Part shown: positions 1 to 4,648 of the stretch, piece by piece
Position numbering within the stretch: position 1 is the stretch's first letter
Layout: every line of letters begins with the position of its first letter
Assembly (NCBI GenBank): GCA_009776675.1
Contig: WRNK01000074.1
Span: 44-6,300 of the forward strand
DNA: 6,257 nucleotides
Direction: 5' to 3'
Source: Methanimicrococcus sp.
GTDB taxonomy: Archaea > Halobacteriota > Methanosarcinia > Methanosarcinales > Methanosarcinaceae
Program-made: the position numbers and the translations under genes
The notes under the pieces: model-generated
What the model was told of the DNA's origin: nothing
The model's input: only the letters and a program-made list of their open reading frames with translations
Database searches by the model: none

Positions 1-291
1 CCCGCCGATGCTGTTCAAAAAGAATTGGTTGAGAAGCTGCCGCGCCTTGAAAAAATGGGTATTAAAGAATCTGAAATCAGCAAAATCCGAAACACAAACG
101 ATTTGGTTCCGGGCAAGGATGTTATTTTTGCAGCCACTGCGGTGACAGACAATCCGTTTATGAAAGGTGCCAAACTTCTTGATGACGGCGATGCTTATTT
201 GACAAGCCTTTTAATCGGCAGTTCCGGAGTTGTCCGCTTAACGCAAAGCGTTTATGTGTTTGATAAAGAACACAAATCTTTTTCAATTTAA
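1..291 (+). CDS. glpX: Class II fructose-1,6-bisphosphatase (GlpX family), C-terminal part
   Basis: The reading frame is open from the first base (PADAVQKELV...) to TAA at 289-291, so this is the last 96 residues of a gene that starts outside the window. A TTG at position 25 is only an internal leucine codon. The segment DLVPGKDVIFAATAVTD, followed by KGAKLL and then a strand ending in SSGVVRL, matches the C-terminal pattern of GlpX proteins (DLV.GD..FAATGVTDG..LKG, then S.TGTVR). GlpX proteins are usually about 320 residues and hydrolyse fructose 1,6-bisphosphate to fructose 6-phosphate in gluconeogenesis, a cytosolic metal-dependent reaction. The match is clear but diverged: the usual Gly residues in ATGVTDG are Ala and Asn here. 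The catalytic N-terminal part cannot be seen, so activity cannot be judged. The next gene starts 60 bp downstream on the same strand and could be cotranscribed. Confidence 0.75.
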   Translation, partial: PADAVQKELVEKLPRLEKMGIKESEISKIRNTNDLVPGKDVIFAATAVTDNPFMKGAKLLDDGDAYLTSLLIGSSGVVRLTQSVYVFDKEHKSFSI

Positions 292-351
292 TTTAAAAAA
301 GTTGAAACGGATGTCGAAAATCTTATGAATTAATTCAAAACGCCGATCTCC

Positions 352-1656
352 ATGAAAATTTATTTTGAAACATTTGGCTGTTCTGCAAATCAAGCGTCAG
401 CCGAAACGATGCTTGGACTCATTCGCTCTGCAGGTTTTGAACTCACAGGCGAAGACGAGGCGGATGTCTACATTTGTAACAGCTGTACAGTCAAATACAC
501 CACCGAGCAGAAGATTCTTCACAAAATCCGATCTTTCGGCGACAGCGGCCGCGATGTTGTTGTTTGCGGCTGCATGCCGGAAGTTCAGCTGGATTTGATT
601 TTAAATGCACATCCGGGTGCTTGCATTTTGGGTGTCCGCCCTGTTGACAGGCTTTTAGATGTCTTGCAGCAGCTGAATTCCAACAAAGGCGTTCCCGTTC
701 GCATTTTTTCGGACAAGCCCGGCGGCTTTTTAAATGTTCCAAAAATCCGCTACCATTCCAACATTCATATTTGCCAAATCTCAAACGGCTGTTCATTCGG
801 CTGCTCGTATTGTATTGTTCGTCTGGCACGCGGCGATTTGATTTCATTTTCGCCGGACGAGATTGTTTCAGACATCGAGGCTGCTGTTTTAGAAGGATGC
901 AGCGAAATCTGGCTGACATCTCAAGATGACAGCCAATATGGTATGGATTTTGAAAAAGACTCTCCTCATTTTGGGATACGGCTGCCGGCACTACTTCGCC
1001 GTATTTCAGAAATTCCCGGCCATTTTAAAATCAGAGTCGGCATGATGAACCCATTCTCGATTTTGCCTATTTTGGCGGAGCTTGTCGATGCTTTTGATCA
1101 CCCAAAAGTTTACAAATTTTTGCATTTGCCGATCCAATCAGCATCGGAAGATGTTTTAAAAGCGATGAACCGCCATTATACAATGGATGATGCCGACAAA
1201 ATCATTTCAGCCTTTAAAGAGCGCTTTTCGGATTTGACATTATTTACGGACATCATTGTCGGTTTTTGCGGCGAAACCGAATCCGATTTTTCAAAAACGG
1301 TGGACTGGGTTTTAAAATATAAGCCGGACAAAATCAACATTTCCAAATATTCCCCGCGTCCGGGAACAAAAGCATTTCAGCTTCGAAATTTAGATTCCCG
1401 TATCCTGACAGCCCGTTCTAAAAAATTGACGGAAATAACTGACTCTATGAAGCAGCTTTCAAAAAACGAACGCATCGGCAAAATCGAAGACGTTTTTGTT
1501 TCAAAATACGGTAAGGAAAGCGGTGTTTTGGCAAGAACGGCTGATTATAAGCCGATTGTTTTGAATGAATCGTATTTGAAGCCAGGCGATACTGTTCGTG
1601 CAAAAATCGTTGAAGCCACGCCGGGGTATTTCATCGGGGTTGTTGTTGATTCTTAA
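352..1656 (+). CDS. tRNA N6-threonylcarbamoyladenosine-37 methylthiotransferase (MtaB/CDKAL1-like radical SAM)
   Basis: This 434-residue protein is full length for the family. It would add a methylthio group to C2 of t6A37 in tRNAs reading ANN codons, using S-adenosylmethionine and two [4Fe-4S] clusters. The N-terminal methylthiotransferase (UPF0004) domain covers about residues 1-105, with cluster cysteines C10 (FGCSANQ), C45 (NSCTV) and C74 (GCMP). The radical SAM domain covers about 135-365, with the CxxxCxxC motif at C147, C151 and C154 (NGCSFGCSYC), then TSQDD near 189-193, LHLPIQSAS and TDIIVGFCGET. A TRAM RNA-binding domain covers about 372-434. The start MKIYFETFGC matches the family start; no good Shine-Dalgarno sequence lies before it, so it may be translated from a message begun upstream in the glpX gene. 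Archaeal members are closer to CDKAL1 than to bacterial MiaB, so t6A rather than i6A is the expected substrate. It converges with purN 9 bp away. Confidence 0.9.
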   Translation: MKIYFETFGCSANQASAETMLGLIRSAGFELTGEDEADVYICNSCTVKYTTEQKILHKIRSFGDSGRDVVVCGCMPEVQLDLILNAHPGACILGVRPVDRLLDVLQQLNSNKGVPVRIFSDKPGGFLNVPKIRYHSNIHICQISNGCSFGCSYCIVRLARGDLISFSPDEIVSDIEAAVLEGCSEIWLTSQDDSQYGMDFEKDSPHFGIRLPALLRRISEIPGHFKIRVGMMNPFSILPILAELVDAFDHPKVYKFLHLPIQSASEDVLKAMNRHYTMDDADKIISAFKERFSDLTLFTDIIVGFCGETESDFSKTVDWVLKYKPDKINISKYSPRPGTKAFQLRNLDSRILTARSKKLTEITDSMKQLSKNERIGKIEDVFVSKYGKESGVLARTADYKPIVLNESYLKPGDTVRAKIVEATPGYFIGVVVDS

Positions 1657-1665
1657 AGAAGGGCA

Positions 1666-2277
1666 TCATTTTTTAATTCTAACATGACGCCCGCAAATCT
1701 CAATCTTATTCTCAACAAACAATTTCACAGCGTCTCTGTAAGCTTTATTTTCTTCAACCAAAATTCTGTCCGCAAGCGTTTCAGCCGTATCGTCATCCAT
1801 GACCGGAACAACTCTTTGAAAAATAATCGGCCCGCTGTCCAGCGCCGGTTCAACGAAATGAACGGTGCAGCCGGAATATTTGACGCCGTATTCGATCGCT
1901 TGTGTTTGAGCGTGCAGTCCTTTAAATGCCGGCAAAAGAGACGGGTGAATGTTAATCATTTTGTTTTTGTATGCCAAAGTCAGCGAATCGCTGATGATTC
2001 TCAAATACCCTGCCAGCAAAACAAGATCGGTTTCTTTATTTTTCAAAATTTCCAAAATTTTGTCGTCAAATGCCTGACGTGACGAAAAGTCTTTGGGATC
2101 AACAAAAATTCCTTCGATATTGTGTTTTTTTGCGCGCTCCAAAGCAAAAGCATCCGCTTTATCACTGATGACGCAAACAATTTCAGCATTTGAAATGTCG
2201 CCGCTTTCAATTGCATCAATCACGGACTGCAAATTTGTGCCTCTGCCCGAAACCAACACAGAAATTTTTGTGGTCAT
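1666..2277 (-). CDS. purN: Phosphoribosylglycinamide formyltransferase (GAR transformylase, PurN)
   Basis: This 203-residue protein is the normal length for PurN, which transfers a formyl group from 10-formyltetrahydrofolate (or a methanogen pterin or formate-based equivalent) to glycinamide ribonucleotide, the third step of de novo purine synthesis. Family signatures are all present: the N-terminal phosphate-binding loop SGRGTNLQ at residues 10-17, ISDKADAFALERAK at 37-50, LAGYLRIIS at 88-96, the catalytic NIHPSLLPAFKG at 109-120, and LDSGPII at 146-152. The catalytic triad of the family (Asn, His, Asp) corresponds to N109, H111 and D147. The ATG at 2275-2277 gives the expected start a few residues before the first beta strand. 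No Shine-Dalgarno sequence precedes it, and a TATA-like box lies about 28 nt upstream, which suggests a leaderless or nearly leaderless message. The gene is divergent from the downstream flavodoxin/ferredoxin operon and convergent with the methylthiotransferase gene. Confidence 0.95.
   Translation of the reverse strand: MTTKISVLVSGRGTNLQSVIDAIESGDISNAEIVCVISDKADAFALERAKKHNIEGIFVDPKDFSSRQAFDDKILEILKNKETDLVLLAGYLRIISDSLTLAYKNKMINIHPSLLPAFKGLHAQTQAIEYGVKYSGCTVHFVEPALDSGPIIFQRVVPVMDDDTAETLADRILVEENKAYRDAVKLFVENKIEICGRHVRIKK
1669..1674 (+). terminator. Possible oligo-T terminator after the methylthiotransferase gene
   Basis: A T6 run begins 12 nt after the TAA of the methylthiotransferase gene, inside the last codons of purN (Lys-Lys on the other strand). 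Archaeal RNA polymerase stops at such runs. The run may exist simply because purN ends in AAA AAA, so the call is weak. Confidence 0.3.
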
Positions 2278-2298
2278 TGATTTTTTAATGAATCGGAT

Positions 2299-2311
2299 TC
2301 TATATTAAAAA
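2299..2311 (-). promoter_or_regulatory. TATA-like box for purN
   Basis: On the minus strand the sequence reads gaatttttaatatag, close to the archaeal TATA consensus, with a purine-rich cgaaagcga before it that could act as BRE. Its centre is about 28 nt upstream of the purN ATG, which would put the transcription start at or just before the start codon. The absence of a Shine-Dalgarno sequence agrees with that. The same A/T block could also serve the divergent operon (plus-strand reading tatattaaaa), giving that message a leader of roughly 90 nt. Confidence 0.45.
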
Positions 2312-2337
2312 TTCGCTTTCCGATTTTTACACAAACA

Positions 2338-2402
2338 CATAAAAAGACGGAACAATTAAAAAGATGAAACGATAAAAAGATGAAATGATAAAAAGATGAA
2401 AT
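2338..2402 (+). repeat. Four A-rich tandem repeat units upstream of the flavodoxin/ferredoxin gene
   Basis: Units of about 16 bp follow each other without spacers: 2338-2353 (cataaaaagacggaac), 2354-2370 (17 bp, aattaaaaagatgaaac), 2371-2386 and 2387-2402 (both gataaaaagatgaaat, identical). The copies become more alike towards the gene. The array ends 21 bp before the start codon and just before the Shine-Dalgarno sequence. It lies either in the promoter or in the leader of the operon. The period is about 1.5 helical turns. Confidence 0.8.
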
Positions 2403-2412
2403 AAAAAAATCA

Positions 2413-2417
2413 GAGGT
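2413..2417 (+). promoter_or_regulatory. Shine-Dalgarno sequence of the flavodoxin/ferredoxin gene
   Basis: GAGGT lies 6 nt before the ATG at 2424 and is the clearest ribosome binding site in the window. It fixes the start of this gene and implies a leadered message, unlike purN. Confidence 0.7.
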
Positions 2418-2423
2418 CTCAAT

Positions 2424-3239
2424 ATGTCCCACAGAATTTATTATTTTTCAGGCACCGGAAACTCTTTATGGGTTGCTCGAAAAATGCAGGAATCTTTTCC
2501 TGAAGCTGAATTGATTCCGATCACCAAAGATTTGCCGATTGAACTTGAAGAAGCCGAGTCTCAAACAAAGCCGGATACAATCGGTTTGGTTTTCCCTGTT
2601 TATATGATGAAGCCGCCGCATATCATAATGAATTTTGCTCAAAAATTGCCAAATGCGGATTATGTTTATGCTATTGCAACATGCGGTCAAAACTCAGGAA
2701 ATACTCTTACCGTTCTTAAAAATTCTCTGCTCAATCGAGGAATCACCCTCTCCGCCGGCTATGTTATTCCGCTTGTTACCAGCTTCGTGTTTCTCCCAAA
2801 TACGAAATCTCAAAAAGGTGTTGAAAAGGTATTCAAAAAGGCAGAGGCAAAGACACAGACCATTGCGGTCAATATTAAAAACCGTGCACTCCATTTCGAT
2901 AAAGATACGCCGAAAATTATTCAAAAACCGATTTCGTTTTTGCTTTTTAACCACGCACACCGCATCATTCCAACGCTTGACAAACACTTCAAAGTAAACA
3001 GCAGCTGTGTTTCATGCGGCATATGCCGCGACGTCTGTCCGGTTCAAAACATCACGCTGGACGCTCAAAAGCCGGTCTTCCATCATCAATGCGAAATGTG
3101 TTTTTCCTGCATCAATTGGTGTCCGGAAAAAGCGATTAATTGGACAGCTGTAACAAAAAGACACCGCAGATACCATTGCAAAGATATTTCCAAAGAAGAC
3201 GTCATCGCCAAAAGATATTTCCGTTTGAAAAAAGAATGA
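2424..3239 (+). CDS. EFR1-family flavodoxin/ferredoxin fusion protein
   Basis: This 271-residue protein joins an N-terminal flavodoxin-like domain to a C-terminal double-cluster ferredoxin domain, the layout called EFR1-family ferrodoxin in anaerobes. The FMN phosphate loop FSGTGNS is at residues 8-14, right after the first strand (RIYYF), and the flavodoxin fold continues to about 150 with GLVFPVYMMKPP at 54-65 and ATCGQNSGN at 85-93. The ferredoxin part at about 190-240 has two complete [4Fe-4S] motifs: C195, C198, C201, C205-Pro and C223, C226, C229, C233-Pro. It is presumably a cytosolic low-potential electron carrier between FMN and iron-sulfur clusters; its partner is unknown. Translation starts at ATG 2424, with GAGGT at 2413-2417 spaced 6 nt before it. 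The trm5 gene begins 6 nt after its stop, which argues for one operon. The C-terminal tail is basic (KRHRRYHCKD, then RYFRLKKE). Confidence 0.88.
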   Translation: MSHRIYYFSGTGNSLWVARKMQESFPEAELIPITKDLPIELEEAESQTKPDTIGLVFPVYMMKPPHIIMNFAQKLPNADYVYAIATCGQNSGNTLTVLKNSLLNRGITLSAGYVIPLVTSFVFLPNTKSQKGVEKVFKKAEAKTQTIAVNIKNRALHFDKDTPKIIQKPISFLLFNHAHRIIPTLDKHFKVNSSCVSCGICRDVCPVQNITLDAQKPVFHHQCEMCFSCINWCPEKAINWTAVTKRHRRYHCKDISKEDVIAKRYFRLKKE

Positions 3240-3245
3240 GCCGTT

Positions 3246-3371
3246 ATGTCTGATTTACCTTTTACAGCAGAAGATGATGAAATCGATTTCATTGAATCGG
3301 ATTTTTCAGATACCGATCTTACCAAGACCGACGCCATCTATTCCGATTCGGCAGACTCTGATTTCGCTGTT
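3246..3371 (+). other. Acidic N-terminal extension of Trm5
   Basis: Residues 1-42 hold 14 Asp/Glu and a single Lys, with recurring Ser-Asp pairs (ESDFSDTD, SDSADSDF). Known archaeal Trm5 proteins begin close to the segment that starts here at residue 43. No in-frame ATG, GTG or TTG lies between codon 1 and that segment, so the extension is probably translated. It is predicted to be disordered. Confidence 0.65.
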
Positions 3372-4382
3372 CGCCCCGCCCTTCAGGTATTTAAAAAAGA
3401 CGGAGAGCTGTGCCGCCGGCTTTTAGACCATTTTGGCTTATCCGATCCGTCTTTTCGACCATTTGCAAAAGATGAATTTCTTTTTTTGCCGCTTCTCAAA
3501 AACAATGTTTCAAAACTTCACAATCAAATCGTCGATTTCGATTTTTTTCTTACAAAAGCCTCTTTTAAGAGACAAAAGAAAACGCCAACCGTATTGGATA
3601 TTTTGGGTTATTCTGTTGCTTATGAAATGATCGGCGACATTGCGGTCATTGACGATAAACCCGATGCAGAAGACAAAAATGTATCCGACGTTGCTGCCGC
3701 TATTTTAAAAGTGCATCCTTCGATTCAAACCGTTTTACTTTCAGCCGGTCCGATTTCGGGTGAATTCAGAACGCGTCCGCTTGAATTTATTGCCGGCGTC
3801 AACAAGACGGCAACCGTTCACAAAGAATATGGCTGCCAATACCATGTGGATTTGGCACACGCTTATTTTACACCGCGCCTTTCCACCGAGCGCCACCGCA
3901 TTTTAACTCAAATTCAAGGGGGGGCCGTTGTCATTGATATGTTTGCAGGCGTCGGTCCTTACAGCATTATGATTGCCAAACACGCGTCTCCCAAATGCGT
4001 GGTTGCCAATGACAAAAACGAGGCGGCTGTTGAGCTTTTGAAAAAAAATATTGTTTTGAATAAAGTGCTCAATGTGACGGCTTTAAATGAAGACGCGATG
4101 GTTTTGCCGGATCAGTATGCCGGAGCCGGCGATCACATAATTATGAATCTGCCTCAAAATGCGGCTGCTTTTTTGGATACGGCTGTCTCATTATGTAAAA
4201 AAGGCGGCATCATTCATTATTATGCTATCGCAAACGAAGATGATTTGTTTGCCGGTTCTATTGAATTGATTAGAGAGGCGGCTGAAAAGCAAAAGCGGAC
4301 GATTGATGTGATTGAAATGAAAAATGTACGTTCTTATGCACCGCATCAATACAATATTTGTTTGGATGTTCGAATAATATAA
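3246..4382 (+). CDS. trm5: tRNA (guanine37-N1)-methyltransferase Trm5 with an acidic N-terminal extension
   Basis: This 378-residue protein transfers a methyl group from S-adenosylmethionine to N1 of G37 in tRNA. The modification prevents +1 frameshifting and, in tRNA-Phe, opens the wyosine pathway. Residues 43-115 resemble the archaeal D1 domain (RPALQVFKKDGELCRRLL is the usual start region). A middle domain runs to about 225 and contains TPRLSTER at 209-216. The Rossmann methyltransferase domain follows, with the SAM motif DMFAGVGPYS at 231-240, the acidic residue after strand 2 in VANDKNEA, the NLP catalytic motif at 301-303, GGIIHYYAI at 320-328 and the family C-terminal signature VRSYAPHQYN at 361-370. 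The related enzyme Tyw2/Taw2 is possible, but NLP and the overall match favour Trm5. The first 42 residues are an extra, strongly acidic segment with no alternative start codon in it. No strong Shine-Dalgarno precedes it, so translation is probably coupled to the upstream gene. Confidence 0.9.
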   Translation: MSDLPFTAEDDEIDFIESDFSDTDLTKTDAIYSDSADSDFAVRPALQVFKKDGELCRRLLDHFGLSDPSFRPFAKDEFLFLPLLKNNVSKLHNQIVDFDFFLTKASFKRQKKTPTVLDILGYSVAYEMIGDIAVIDDKPDAEDKNVSDVAAAILKVHPSIQTVLLSAGPISGEFRTRPLEFIAGVNKTATVHKEYGCQYHVDLAHAYFTPRLSTERHRILTQIQGGAVVIDMFAGVGPYSIMIAKHASPKCVVANDKNEAAVELLKKNIVLNKVLNVTALNEDAMVLPDQYAGAGDHIIMNLPQNAAAFLDTAVSLCKKGGIIHYYAIANEDDLFAGSIELIREAAEKQKRTIDVIEMKNVRSYAPHQYNICLDVRII

Positions 4383-4440
4383 CTTCTGCTATCCTTTTTT
4401 TGTTTTGATTCGATTTTTTTACGATCTTTTCTTTTATTTC
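4383..4440 (+). terminator. Oligo-T terminator region of the flavodoxin/ferredoxin-trm5 operon
   Basis: Right after the trm5 stop there are two T7 runs (4395-4401 and 4414-4420), then TTTT at 4427-4430 and further T-rich sequence to 4440. No stable hairpin is needed. Staggered T runs like these are the usual archaeal intrinsic terminator. Confidence 0.65.
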
Positions 4441-4530
4441 ATCGCTCATATATCTTCAAAAAAATTCGAGCATCAATGAAATATATTTGCGAACTTTTGC
4501 CGAATATATCCTTCATTTTCAATGCTGTAG

Positions 4531-4557
4531 CAGTTTATTCCAAAATGGAATAAACTG
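4531..4557. terminator. Perfect 12-bp inverted repeat in the convergent intergenic gap
   Basis: The arms cagtttattcca (4531-4542) and tggaataaactg (4546-4557) are exact reverse complements separated by AAA. On the plus strand a T6 run at 4564-4569 follows closely, so the element resembles a stem-loop terminator placed as a backup between two converging genes. It could also be a protein-binding dyad. The remainder of the 4383-4648 gap holds only A/T-rich tracts. Confidence 0.5.
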
Positions 4558-4581
4558 AAAGACTTTTTTAATTCTCCACTT

Positions 4582-4611
4582 GTAAAAATAAAAAAAAAGA
4601 AGAAGAAAAAT
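4582..4611 (-). terminator. Oligo-T terminator of the surface protein gene (minus strand)
   Basis: Read on the minus strand, the plus-strand A-rich block gives T5, T9 (opposite 4590-4598) and another T5 within 30 nt, starting about 40 nt after the TGA of the surface protein. This is a typical archaeal oligo-T terminator. Confidence 0.55.
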
Positions 4612-4648
4612 GATTTTTTTCTCCTTCATACCCGTTTTTTTCTGTCAC

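Noticed and set aside
25..291. TTG at position 25 as a gene start
   Set aside because: The frame is open upstream to the edge and the product is only the C-terminal part of a known family.
491..991. 166-residue open frame on the minus strand
   Set aside because: It lies wholly inside the well-supported methylthiotransferase gene; its translation is Arg/Lys/Cys-rich with no recognisable domain.
1684..2082. 132-residue open frame on the plus strand
   Set aside because: It is antisense to purN, whose family motifs are complete; the translation is a Phe/Asn/Arg-rich shadow.
2338..2402. Tandem units considered as a CRISPR array
   Set aside because: The units are about 16 bp, directly adjacent and without unique spacers.
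4476..4553. 25-codon plus-strand mini-ORF (MKYICELLPN...)
   Set aside because: It has no ribosome binding site or recognised family, lies in the terminator-rich gap, and its end runs through the perfect hairpin; likely chance.
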